From Acanthaster planci (Eukaryota > Echinodermata > Asteroidea > Valvatida > Acanthasteridae): a stretch of DNA of 36,466 nt. The stretch covers positions 1-36,466 of the forward strand of contig NW_019091639.1 of NCBI RefSeq assembly GCF_001949145.1, read 5' to 3'. The notes beneath the pieces were generated by a model. That model worked only from the letters and a program-made list of their open reading frames with translations. It did no database searches and was not told the origin of the DNA. Both the position numbers and the translations under genes were made by a program. Positions 22,701 to 31,117 of the stretch are shown one piece after another (positions within the stretch are counted from its first letter, which is position 1; each line of letters opens with the position of its first letter).

Positions 22701-25700
22701 ACATGTAGAGAAAGATTAAAGAGGGAAAGATAAAAATCTTGCCAGATCCTCTAAATCTTCCCAAAACCTCAAAAATCCTATAAGGGTTCCAAATGTATAT
22801 GCAGGACTGGAAAAGGCGAGGCCAACCCTATGGTATTTGAAAAAAATAGAGCAAAAATGAATGTGTCAATGGTTTCCCTTCTAATGGAGGATCTTGAAGG
22901 ATTGTGGAGGATTGGGATTTGGGATTCAACTCAGCTTACTGAAGCCCTCATGTCCTCTTGGCTTACTGGGTTAGAGTTGGGATCTTGAAGGACTATGAGG
23001 GATTAGGGAGTTTGGATTCAACTTGAGCTTACTGAAGCCCTCGTGTCCTCTTGGCTTACTGGGTTAGAGTTGGGATCTTGAAAGATTGTGAGGGATTAGG
23101 GAGTTTGGATTCAACTTGAGCTTACTGAAGCCCTCATGTCCTCTTGGCTTGATGGCTTCCATTCTGCTTGCCTAAAAGCTTCCTCTGCAGCTGCTAGAGC
23201 AAAGACCGAGGCATCACACATTGTTCTCTGCTCCTTGGAAAGAGAGAAAAAAAGCAATGGATTATAAATGCCAAAATGAATGACACCGAGGCAATACTAA
23301 AGTGTCCGGTCCATCATAAGTCAAATCAAAAGTCTTGGCTCAGGTCCACGTATTAACAGGGAACAAGCAATAAAAAAGAAATTATTATTTGGCTCCTTTT
23401 TCACTTCACTTGAAACTTGCACCTCTAATGGCAATTCAGGATTTGCAATTTTTGTAATAACCTTACAAATGTCAAATGTGAAGCTTAGAAACACAATCAA
23501 CTTAACCTACGGTATATGTTTGTACATGTACTTTAGAGAATTGTATTGAAAGATAAAGTTTGTCGATGGCTTTGTTAAAGCATGAGGTCTACTGTGTGGT
23601 CTGGGACCTTGCCCAAAATCATGATGCTAGCAACATTAGAAAAATTACCAATAATAAATCAAGGTAACAGACAAGATCAACGCAATTCACAAGGTCAATG
23701 GAATCAAATTTATTTCTTCAACTTACTGAGGATGAAACAATCTTTGAAGCTTGGAATTGTCCCATGCCATCTCCTTTAGGCACATACCCAGCTGAAATTG
23801 CCAAATATTGAAAGGCTTCATTCAAGTTTCCAACTGTAACAACTGGATCTCAAGTGGGTTTTTGTGAATGAGCTTTGTGAAATCAAATCAAGACATGTTC
23901 CATACAATGTACCCCACACACCAATGATCAGAAATAAATACTGGCCTATAACCCCCACTTGGCACCTCCCCTAAAATTGATGATTCCAGGTCCTGACTGA
24001 CCCCAATGTTTGGCACGACCCTACCATTTTTATCAGCAACTTAAAAAAATAAATTACCAAAGTTAAAGAATACAGAAAATAAACTCCTGTTGTCTGTTCT
24101 GTTTCCCCACAGTGCCTCTCGACACATTTTTGAAGTCAATAGCACTGCAGCAGCCAGGATGCATTCTGGCTAAACTGCATTGTTACAAAACACGTACGCC
24201 ACTCTGCAGTGGCAGATGGAATGAGAACATTTCTGCAAGTTTATTTACTGAACTAAGGCTCTTGTCTATTTTATGATTAGTTTCTGTTTTCATGAATTTG
24301 TTTCAAAGATGAACTTCCATCACTCATACTGGTACTTGAAGGAAGCATGTCACCACAGAATTTCCAGTCGCAAGATGAGGTTCATTGCCTGCTCCAAGGA
24401 CGCATCATGCATGCTTTGTATGCCATACGCGTATATGTACTGGTATACGGACATCGTTGGCCTCTACTACCATGAATAATGTTCTGCATGGTTGTGCACA
24501 TGACTTAAATTCCCCATTATTGTTAAGAATTATTGACCTTAAATACATTACATTTTATTTTAATGACAGCGTGTTTTCATCACTTTGTTTGGCAATGTTT
24601 AGCTTTTGCAGTATAAATGGAAGTGGTTCAGGCTGAAATTTGCATGACAAAAGCTAAAAAAAATTGGGGGCACAAACTGCAAAGGTTCACTGAATGTTTT
24701 GTGACGTCCAACTCACTTTGCCAAGTTGCTTTATACAAGAGCCCTGCCCTGTATCCAAGGAGATCAGCACTGTTTTATAATATCAAAAACTTCCACAACC
24801 TTAAGTAGATCACTGGAAGAGTGGAAGCTGGATGAGTTTGACCTTGAATTACAGAATTTTGAAATGGAGTCAAGTCTTACCAACTTGACAGGGGATCTTT
24901 TCATAGCCAGGACCACAGACATTTGTGATCCCACACTGTCCATCAGTAAGTCTTGGCCACACATGCTGAATCCCCACACCTAATGGACACAACACACCTA
25001 CATGTACAAAAACAAACACACACAGAAACTGTTAAGAAACTGAGTAGATGAGAAATGGGGCAAGCTGGGCATTGGAGAACTGTAGCATCCAGGAAGACGT
25101 ACCTGTCATTTACTCCATGTACATGTGCACCTGTCTAGAGTGGTAAAATTACCAGGATGCTTTCTGTGAGCTGATTATTTCTGCTCAGTGCATGCTCTAC
25201 TGCTTGTAGTATAAAAATTTCATAGTTTAAATAATATTAACCATAACAGTCCCAAATCCTCCAATTTCAATACGGTTTTACATACACCCTGGGGGGTTAG
25301 GGTTAAAGGTACATGTACAGTCCATCATATATTAAATATGTATGTGCATTAGCTTCCTTTGAGATGTACATGATGTATGGGGGCTGCCACCTTTCTTTCC
25401 TTTGCCGTCCATGCAAAAACAAGATGGCGGCCGGTCGGACTGCACAAACGCTGAACAGGCCCGCCTTTATCACTCAAATTTCAACACTCAAATATCATTT
25501 CAGAAAAGCCTAGATTATATTAATACATAGAATTTGATATTTAGGATCCTAATTAACATTTTAGATTAAAATCTTTGCATAAATATGCAAATTATAACTT
25601 GTTGACGCTTTGTTGACGCTCGTTGACGCTAAATTAAGCATGACCCACTTTGTGTGGTCATGGTGGTGACACTAACTGGCCTCCCCCATGCAGCTAAGCC

Positions 25701-25896
25701 CAGGGTGAACTTGACCAATCATAACTAACGTGATGTAGGCATCATAACAAGGAGTCTTACCGACACCGGTGACAACAACTCGTCTGCGAGCGGCCGTAGA
25801 ATACTTTTCGCTCTTGTTGATGATCCAAAACCTGAAAGAAGACAAAACCTTGCTTTTCTTCCATAAGCCTAATTGCATGACTTCTTTCCCAAGCAT
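13564..25896 (-). CDS. OXSM: Mitochondrial 3-oxoacyl-ACP synthase (KAS, type II FAS), complete, 12 coding exons
   Basis: Condenses malonyl-ACP with acyl-ACP in mitochondrial type II fatty acid synthesis, the route that feeds octanoyl-ACP to lipoate synthesis (family knowledge). Exons, 5' to 3' on the minus strand: 25761-25896, 24881-24997, 23727-23791, 23126-23233, 22555-22626, 22059-22145, 19258-19409, 18595-18709, 17065-17131, 16087-16224, 14816-14964, 13564-13746. All junctions are GT-AG, the phases agree, and the sum is 1389 nt (462 aa plus stop), close to the usual length of about 460. Visible motifs: VVTGVG at 41-46, nucleophile Cys205 in [14 protein letters not shown], His346 in [11 protein letters not shown], Lys378 in [15 protein letters not shown], His383, and [10 protein letters not shown] near 443-452. 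The spacings Cys-His 141, His-Lys 32 and Lys-His 5 are those of FabF-type enzymes. Residues 1-39 are basic and lack acidic clusters, as in a mitochondrial presequence. The assembly gap lies in intron 6 and removes no coding sequence. Confidence 0.95.
14816..14964 (-). CDS. OXSM: OXSM coding exon 11, with the catalytic lysine and second histidine
   Basis: Completes Gly353 and encodes residues 354-402. It contains [10 protein letters not shown] and [16 protein letters not shown], with Lys378 and His383. The acceptor is tattgcgcag. The in-frame donor is AAAATG|gtcagt. A stronger-looking GTAAGT lies four bases further on but would shift the frame into exon 12. With the chosen donor, ACKMKTLPPT aligns with the family without gaps. 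Confidence 0.95.
15266..15517. repeat. 84-bp minisatellite, 3 copies, OXSM intron 10
   Basis: Repeat starts (GCAACAAA) fall at 15266, 15350 and 15434, and the marker CAGCCACAGGGTACC recurs at 15331, 15415 and 15499. The period is a multiple of three, so it gives a repetitive open frame on the minus strand (unit beginning [14 protein letters not shown]). I regard this as an artefact, not a gene. Confidence 0.92.
16087..16224 (-). CDS. OXSM: OXSM coding exon 10, with the first catalytic histidine
   Basis: Completes Gly307, encodes residues 308-352 and leaves one base for Gly353. It contains HMTAP, the amphipathic helix after it, and [11 protein letters not shown] with catalytic His346. The acceptor is catgttcag and the donor is CTTG|gtaaag. 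Confidence 0.97.
16712..16990. repeat. 34-bp minisatellite, 8 identical copies plus a partial, OXSM intron 9
   Basis: The unit starts AAAGCCCTGAATACGGGTCA and ends GGTTGATC. Starts fall at 16712, 16746 and so on to 16950, then a truncated copy at 16984. I see no difference between the eight full copies, so the expansion is recent or homogenised. Most junctions contain TGATCAAAGC, a TCF/LEF core (ATCAAAG) with a GATC palindrome. CTTTGGTTGATCAAAG can form a small stem. Confidence 0.95.
17065..17131 (-). CDS. OXSM: OXSM coding exon 9
   Basis: Residues 285-306 plus one base of Gly307. It reads [10 protein letters not shown], then [11 protein letters not shown], a highly conserved stretch. The acceptor is tttttccaag and the donor is GTCAG|gtaagc. 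Confidence 0.96.
17769..17796. repeat. Hairpin TTGTGGGGAC...GTCCCCACAA, OXSM intron 8
   Basis: Perfect 10-bp arms with an 8-base loop, followed by another GGTCCCCACAAAA at about 17804. Similar in sequence to the hairpin at 20221-20256, so possibly one repeat family. Confidence 0.7.
17966..18350. repeat. 16-bp minisatellite, about 24 copies, OXSM intron 8
   Basis: The unit is TGCTGATTACACTAAG with point variants. In the right half TTACCCTAGG and TTGCACTAGG versions alternate, giving a 32-bp higher-order pattern near 18185-18320. No coding potential. Confidence 0.95.
18595..18709 (-). CDS. OXSM: OXSM coding exon 8
   Basis: Completes Arg246 and encodes residues 247-284. It contains ARALSTNF and [18 protein letters not shown], the hallmark loop of KAS II enzymes. 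The acceptor is gtttttacag and the donor is TTGGAG|gtattc. Its first nine bases and the acceptor region were copied upstream as a 78-base repeat. Only the exon-proximal copy has an AG at the junction. Confidence 0.97.
18702..18995. repeat. 78-bp repeat, about 3.8 copies, made from the OXSM exon 8 acceptor border
   Basis: CTCTAGCCC recurs at 18702, 18783, 18861 and 18939. The first interval is 81 and the others are 78. The first copy overlaps exon 8 (its first nine or so bases) and the functional acceptor. In the other copies the minus-strand junction reads TCACTG|GGC instead of TTACAG|GGC, so they lack AG and cannot act as the same splice site. The 26-codon frame on the plus strand is an artefact of the period. 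Confidence 0.9.
19258..19409 (-). CDS. OXSM: OXSM coding exon 7, with the catalytic cysteine
   Basis: Residues 196-245 plus two bases of Arg246. It begins [20 protein letters not shown] with nucleophile Cys205, then [19 protein letters not shown]. The acceptor is ttgacgtctag and the donor is GCTAG|gtgagt. The sequence is fully intact around the active site. Confidence 0.97.
19667..19737. repeat. 21-bp tandem repeat, about 3.3 copies, OXSM intron 6
   Basis: The unit is GGTCTCGTGTGGTCTTACGC plus one variable base, starting at 19667, 19688 and 19709, with a final shortened copy GGTCTCGAC. Confidence 0.9.
20221..20256. repeat. Hairpin TTGTGGGGTA...TACCCCACAA, OXSM intron 6
   Basis: Perfect 10-bp arms around a 16-base spacer. 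A related TACCCCACAAA stretch recurs near 20487. The 143-codon open frame across 20183-20614 has no recognisable motif and overlaps a 108-codon frame on the other strand, so I do not call a gene. Confidence 0.7.
20715..21173. other. Assembly gap (459 N) in OXSM intron 6
   Basis: The run of N is flanked on the left (20682-20712) and right (21202-21231) by near-identical copies of ATGTCACACACTGT and GGCCTATG. This suggests that the missing sequence is a tandem repeat that the assembler could not span. No OXSM coding sequence is missing. Confidence 0.95.
22059..22145 (-). CDS. OXSM: OXSM coding exon 6
   Basis: Residues 167-195, 29 whole codons. It reads [20 protein letters not shown], the conserved segment before the nucleophile elbow. 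The acceptor is gttatccacag and the donor is TTGAAG|gtgact. The next exon lies across the assembly gap, 2.65 kb away. Confidence 0.96.
22289..22537. repeat. 27-bp minisatellite, about 9 copies, OXSM intron 5
   Basis: The unit is GATTGATTACTGCACTG followed by YCGGTCAATA. Its end is within 20 bases of the exon 5 donor. Because 27 is a multiple of three and the unit lacks stops, both strands show open frames made of nine-residue repeats (TALPVNRLI and SAVINPLTG). I consider these artefacts. Confidence 0.95.
22555..22626 (-). CDS. OXSM: OXSM coding exon 5
   Basis: Residues 143-166, 24 whole codons, beginning [15 protein letters not shown], a strongly conserved KAS stretch. The acceptor is cttctgcgcag and the donor is AATCAG|gtaaaa. 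A 27-base minisatellite ends about 15 bases beyond the donor. Confidence 0.95.
22890..23150. repeat. 93-bp repeat, about 2.8 copies, made from the OXSM exon 4 donor border
   Basis: GATCTTGAA recurs at 22890, 22981 and 23074, and the donor-containing GCTTACTGAAG at 22934, 23027 and 23120. The last copy includes the final 25 nt of exon 4 and its real donor. The other two carry the same CTTCA|gtaagc donor in intron 4. Use of a decoy donor would add an in-frame stop within five codons. Confidence 0.92.
23126..23233 (-). CDS. OXSM: OXSM coding exon 4
   Basis: Residues 107-142, 36 whole codons. EQRTM is followed by [10 protein letters not shown], the helix before the first catalytic sheet. The acceptor is ctctttccaag and the donor is CTTCA|gtaagc. 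Its last 25 nt and the donor are duplicated twice downstream in a 93-base tandem repeat (22890-23150), giving identical decoy donors. The junction used here is the one that keeps the family alignment (...DMRAS then GVAVGMGMV). Confidence 0.92.
23727..23791 (-). CDS. OXSM: OXSM coding exon 3
   Basis: Only 65 nt: it completes Ala85 and encodes residues 86-106 ([12 protein letters not shown]...KIVSSS). The acceptor is gcaatttcag and the donor is CCTCA|gtaagt. The phases on both sides fit the neighbouring exons, which is the main evidence for so short an exon. The conserved YVP and GQF positions support it. Confidence 0.9.
23792..24880 (-). other. OXSM intron 2
   Basis: 1089 bases with no tandem array and no inverted repeat that I could see. 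The plus-strand open frames at 24273-24808 are short and without motif. Confidence 0.7.
24881..24997 (-). CDS. OXSM: OXSM coding exon 2
   Basis: Residues 46-84 plus one base of Ala85. The acceptor tgtacatgtag completes the Gly46 codon and the donor is GTTG|gtaaga. It reads [20 protein letters not shown] at its start, matching the family pattern of a Gly-rich turn followed by a helix. LCP replaces the more usual LVTP. The overlapping 216-base open frame here is a shadow in another frame. Confidence 0.93.
25245..25297 (+). repeat. Fragment of the repeat family at 285-335
   Basis: The words CCAAATCCTCCAATTTCAAT, ACGGTTTT and CATACA match the segment at about 285-330 with a few substitutions, in the same order and orientation. 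A piece of a dispersed element lodged in OXSM intron 1. Confidence 0.6.
25420..25431 (+). promoter_or_regulatory. YY1-type site CAAGATGGCGGC in OXSM intron 1
   Basis: An exact match to the extended YY1 word found near the start sites of many animal genes. The plus-strand ATG inside it opens a short frame, [20 protein letters not shown] and nine more residues, ended by TAG. It is about 330 bases inside OXSM intron 1, so it may be an element of the OXSM promoter region or an unrelated start site. Confidence 0.35.
25599..25632. repeat. Three tandem copies of TTGTTGACGCT-like unit, OXSM intron 1
   Basis: TTGTTGACGCT, TTGTTGACGCT and CGTTGACGCT follow one another. A short array with no other feature. 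Confidence 0.75.
25761..25896 (-). CDS. OXSM: OXSM coding exon 1: start and mitochondrial presequence
   Basis: Residues 1-45 plus one base of Gly46. It holds a Lys/Arg-rich leader (KKSK, then AARRR) followed by the first core strand VVVTGVG. The donor is GTCG|gtaaga. I took the ATG at 25896. A second in-frame Met lies six residues later. A good acceptor (cttctttcag) sits inside the leader just before the codons for FWIINK, so an alternative upstream first exon is possible. The start is the least certain part of the gene. Confidence 0.82.
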
Positions 25897-26240
25897 GTTG
25901 ACATTTTCTGTAACATCGCATGGTTGACGACTACAAGGGGGAATATTGACAAGCGCCCTCTTCGATGTAGAGAAAAGTTTTGTTTGAGGGCCATTTAGTT
26001 GAGGGCGCTATTGAAATACGGCTGAGTATCGAGTGATTTGTTCTCGTTCACAAACAGCTCGATTTGTTATTCGTTTTCTTGGGGCTTGTTTCCGCCGTTC
26101 GAGCGCGAGAACGCGAAACCCCTGTCAAGAACAGGCCGCCCAAACTCGACCAATCCCCATTAAATATTGAGACAGTTCCGCTGATCTCTATAAAATATGA
26201 TACACATACAGTAGTGCCCCCGCTTGAATGGAGCGCAATG
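25897..26240 (-). promoter_or_regulatory. Probable OXSM promoter region
   Basis: The sequence just upstream of the OXSM start is richer in CpG than its surroundings (for example around 26090-26125), has no TATA box in the OXSM direction, and carries AGCGCCCTC and its reverse complement about 50 bases apart (near 25953 and 26003). Placement rests on position next to exon 1, not on a recognised core promoter. A TATAAAA on the plus strand near 26188 faces away from OXSM. Confidence 0.35.
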
Positions 26241-26704
26241 GAAAAACGGACTTTGATTTGCAAATACATGTAATACAAGCCAATTCTACAGAAACACCTC
26301 AGAACGAAAGCATGTCGGAAATGTTTGTTTGTGAATTAAATTAAACGTAATTCCTGCTTTTGATCCCCCAAACGCGTTTAATGACTTTTAGAGAACGCAA
26401 AACTGAATGAACGTTATCAAGAATACTCGAGCAACAAAACACGACACTTGCGTGATTGGTGGAATGGATCATACTGACAACAGGTAGAAATGTCTGACAC
26501 GACTTTGAAAGGCCTCGTCTTAACGCCTAGTGATTAAATCCGCCTGAAAAACCTGTAAAATAGTACCCAATGTACAACGCGTTCACGTTAACCTCTGAGC
26601 GAGAAAAATCTACAAGGGACATAAATGTTTGTTTCGTTATTGAGCCAAGAGAAATAAGATCATTAAAAAGATGCTTGAAGACAACAGAGCAAATTTACAT
26701 GACG

Positions 26705-29700
26705 TTTATTTATTGACATGTTGGTCGTTAATTTACATAAGATTATTAATGATTGGATGGTTGTTACGTCTTAAATGCATGTTCCAATGACAAGCTGGCT
26801 ACAGCAAAAAGCTTTCTACATACTCTGAACACAGCCAAGTTTAACCAACAATGGAGGGCATATATGGGGGGAACTAAAAGGGAAATTCGAGGATCTTGAG
26901 TCTAGAAACTATTTGGAAAAAAAAAAGACACAAAAAGAATTACGCCATCTACTAAAAATTCCTCCTGAAGTAATTAATGATTGACAACTGGAAACAATCT
27001 TATTTAATTACCAATGACCGAGTGTGCACTTTTTAAGGACAGTTTCAACAAATGTCATTCTTAGAGATCCTAGTAATAGTTATGGTGATGGTTATAGCAA
27101 CAGCGCTTGAAAGTATAATTTGCAACTAAAACACCTTTTGTTTTCTGCAGAGCAAATGAATATTAGTGATGCACCTGTACATACACACTTTGATTAGCCA
27201 CAACTTTTAAGAGGAAGTTGAATGCAAAGTCAATGAATGAGGATGATACACTGAACAGACCTAGTGACAATTTGTACACCACACCAGACGAAAAAAAAAT
27301 TGGAGAATACAACTACGACCAGTTTTATACTCTGAAAAAATTTCAAAGCACATTTTTTTTTCATATAGAGAGGAACCTCAACAATGCACGTCCATCAGTG
27401 CTGCCAAATCTGGATACTAGGAACACAGCTATAACAACACTGTCATAAAGAATTAATTCTGGAATCCCAATCTCTTGAATTCTTGTCTTTCTCTGTTTTT
27501 CCACTCCAATTAGAACAAAGTCCTGGATAAAACAGTAATATGTCTGGTTCCTGTAACTTGACTATAGCAAGAGCTGACTATCAAAACACCCAGGTCCATA
27601 CTTTGAGCCTTGTAGTTTGTCTTTCTAACTGCACACAACTTGAACTTCTGGACTGTGATACGTTATGAATGATGGATGATTAAAATCAACGGATTTCATA
27701 GCATAAACAAATCCTTCAGCAACAAGACAAAAAAAGAAAAGAAAACCTGACTTTAAGGCCATCAAGTTTGGAAGCTACAGCTCAGTCAATTTGCCAAATA
27801 ATAATGAGTCCACTTGGGGTGACTACATTCATACACACATTTCAATAGTCAATGCTCTACCAGCCTGTGCAATGGGCTGGACTTTATAGAGCTCTGCAAG
27901 CAGAAGTTTCTTACATAATATATAAATATGGGAACCAGTGACATCCATGATGTACAACACATCACAATTTGACTGGTAACCTCACTCCACTCTGCCAGAT
28001 ATCTCTATTCAGTTTCTCTGTACTCATCAACGCCAAGAATTCAACTCAAAAAGTTGATGACAAAACTGTTTGGGGGGACTTTACCCAAGGTACTCGTCTC
28101 TAGTAATGTTCTATTTTAAACTGTACAAAATCATTTTCTGAATAGAAACAATATGTACAAATTTGGTATGTCATAAAGTTTTAAATCTGACTGGAAAAAA
28201 TAGCATTAAAGACTGTTTCTCAATAATTAAACCTAACATGCTACATTAGCCAGACAAGAAGCACAAAGTTTAGAATAACTTTCTTAAAACTACAAAAAAA
28301 ACTTAAATAAAGACTCAATGGTCTAGCTTTAAAAGCTATGCAACATGGGAACAGTTCCACCTGGTTTGAACTAGTTCAAACCAGTTCAGTCCAATCAACC
28401 ATACACAGCCTGCTGTATATATACTCATTCCACATCAGTGGTCACGCAAATCACTTGTCCATTCAAAGATCCACCTGTCCAGTACACCTGTTGGTGTTCA
28501 GTGAAGCCATCATCGCTTGTGACATCAACAGTTTTCAATTATTTGGAACTTTTATTCCCAGCCTGTACCTGTGAAGCCCACAAACCCACATCAATTTCTT
28601 GAACTGGTTGGATGTTCTATACGTCACCTCTCTTGGTTTCATCATTCCACTGTAGCTTCAGATTCTATTCTGCTATCAAAACAATCACTGAAAAGTCCCT
28701 TGCTATCATTTTGTCTTTGAAATTCCAGGACAAGAATGATCTCTTTTTTGAATTTAAATAATGGAAGTCTAAATTCACCTGCTGATTCCTCTACATGTTA
28801 CATCAATAGTATCTGGTAAAGAAAGCCACAAGTTTTGGGGCAATTTTGGTTTGGTTCGATACAACCCCCACATAATCTTGGCTGAGACTGTCCTTGATCT
28901 TTTTTCTCTTCAAATAATCTGCTGAAAGCAATATTTCAATGGTCCTGATTCTGGACAACAAATCGCATCCAGTTAAAGGGCTCTGCAGTTTTTCCTGATC
29001 AGTATTGTTTTTAAAAAAAGGCAATGTTACTTTACACGCAATAACCAATAAGCCAATCATTATGCTTCTGTGTTCAAATTAGATGTGAATTGTTGATTTT
29101 AAAAAATGATCAATATTGCCTATAAAAATGTTAACATGGCACAGTTTCTGTAAAACAGTCATCACATCAATAAACAAATATACTGAAAGTAAAATACAGT
29201 ATTTGTTTTACAGTCAATCTGTTGTATGGTGTCAGATAATATACAACTGCTTGCATACCTTGGTTTAGAGGTTTTGTGTCATATTGAATGTATCATCAAT
29301 CAATTAGGTCATAACCTCTGTCTTCTAGCTGCGGAGCTAATAATAGTTAAGGTTAGTTGTCATTTCTAAGCATGTTACACATTGAATTTATATTCTAGTT
29401 GGTAACGAGCTACAGATAGGGAGCCAAAGGTGAACTCTGCAGTTGGACAAGCTTCAGGGCACCGGCTACAGTTGCTAGGACAACAGGACGAACACACTTA
29501 AGCTGTACACGAAATACAAACCACATACACCTGTACATGTACACCCATGTACTCATACAGCAATCAGTTTAGACCTTACCTAGAAAAACCGCTTTTGAAT
29601 TTTTCAAATCATTTTTTTGGTAATTTATGTTAGATCATATCTCTTAAATTAAACAAAATATCTCACAATTATTTTGAAAAATGTATTACTGTGCTTTGAT

Positions 29701-30905
29701 GTAAAAAAGTGGGTCCTTTATCAAATTTTACAAAGGTAAGACTGAGTTTGTGGCATGTTATGTATAAAGCTACATTAACATTCGTCTTCACAGACTCAGC
29801 TGTACATTCCAAGTAGATTATTACATGTACTACACAAAAAACCAATGCCAGCAACGCCAATTAAGCTGTCTAAGTATAGCACTATGAATGATTAGGCTAT
29901 ATGAAAATAGCAACTTTGAAAACAAAAAGGATTTGAAAGGGTTAAAAGGGCTGAAGATATTTTGTCTAGTTACTGTCTCTTACAGTGACATCTGATGTCT
30001 TTCTGTATGCTCTGTGGAGTCTGCTGGGTTGCAATATAAACACTACCGACAGGTCTGCATGCAGAGGCTGTGTGGATGACTGCTAAATGCCAACTACATG
30101 TGCACACCTGTAACCTTCTGTACACCTGCAAACTACATGGACATGTCCAACAACCTCACAAAATGAAGCTAGTTGCTGTATGTAAAACCTTGGGAGATAC
30201 TGTCTGTATGCAGCAATACAGCAAATCACTGTGAAGGGACCAACCTGACTAGTATCTCAGTAACTTAAGCTTCCTACATGGACATGTAGCCATTACCAAA
30301 ATGCAAAGACTGATGCTATACACTGGACGAGTTCAAACAGCAAACAGAGAAGTCCTTGTGCCGATGTACAGGTGGACATTACTTGACATCTCCTCACAGG
30401 ATTGCAACTGGTCTAACACTTGTAGTCAATATTTTAAATTGAAGAATACATAGGACAAGCTGTTACACCTGTTATCAAGTACTGATTACACAGAGAGTCT
30501 TCAAATTTCTTTAAGTACTCACATTTTCTTGGCAGTTATTTATACACCAGGGAAACATTATTTTCATTTGATACTCATCACCTTCCAAGCAGCTACTTGC
30601 CGGTTCCAGACATTGTTCCATTTTCAGACTGTTACTGTCTTTTCATCAAAGAGGATTAAGGAATGAGATGTTCTCTTCAACAGGTCTTATTTTGTCCATT
30701 TGAAGCAAATCTGGCTGTATACATTTCTCATCCACTGACTCATTTGCAGAGATTTTTCTAATGTGTTGCTATGGTGATGCAGCAGTGACAGCCCTAACCA
30801 ATCAATTCTGCAGCCAGGTAGTTTTACTGATGCAGCAGTCACTTAGCAACGTCTCAGAAGATTTCTCGCAGTAAAATACAATTCTGATAATTGTGACATT
30901 TGATG
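26705..30905 (-). other. Gene-free stretch after the coiled-coil gene; possible long 3' UTR and intergenic DNA
   Basis: No credible exon, domain or long array is visible here. The sequence is AT-rich and rich in TACATGTA-like words, with one perfect 24-bp palindrome (28371-28394). Overlapping minus-strand AATAAA hexamers at 26705-26714 are followed by a T/G-rich stretch. They could end a very long 3' UTR, but earlier sites such as near 28554 (TTTATT on the plus strand) are equally possible. Confidence 0.3.
28371..28394. repeat. Perfect 24-bp palindrome
   Basis: CTGGTTTGAACT followed directly by its reverse complement AGTTCAAACCAG, without a loop. It lies in gene-free DNA upstream of OXSM. 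Confidence 0.9.
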
Positions 30906-31117
30906 CTATTCGATTCTTTCATAATCATCATCGTCGTCATCTTCATCATCGCTATCACTGCCGTCATCTTCGTTATCATCTTTGCTCTTCTCTTCATTCC
31001 CAACATCCTCATCCTCCTCGGTGATTTCTTGGCTTTCAGCCTCTTCTTTCTCCTTGTTACCATGGATGCATAGGCTCGTCTCCGCTGGTGCCTCATCTCG
31101 CTCACTCACGTATTCTC
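30906..31117 (-). CDS. Coiled-coil gene, last exon with Asp/Glu tail
   Basis: Completes Gly, then 69 codons and TAG. It starts EYVSERDEAPAETS after acceptor aaattgtccag. The last 45 residues are mainly Asp, Glu, Ser and Lys, with a run of six Asp before YERIE. On the plus strand this is an imperfect CAT/CGT triplet repeat, so the tail length may vary between alleles. Confidence 0.82.

Noticed and set aside
4587-26011. AGCGCCCTC words near 4587, 8800 and 25953 and their reverse complement near 11647 and 26003, possible CTCF-like sites
   Set aside because: They match only part of the CTCF consensus and differ outside the core, so I could not support a factor assignment.
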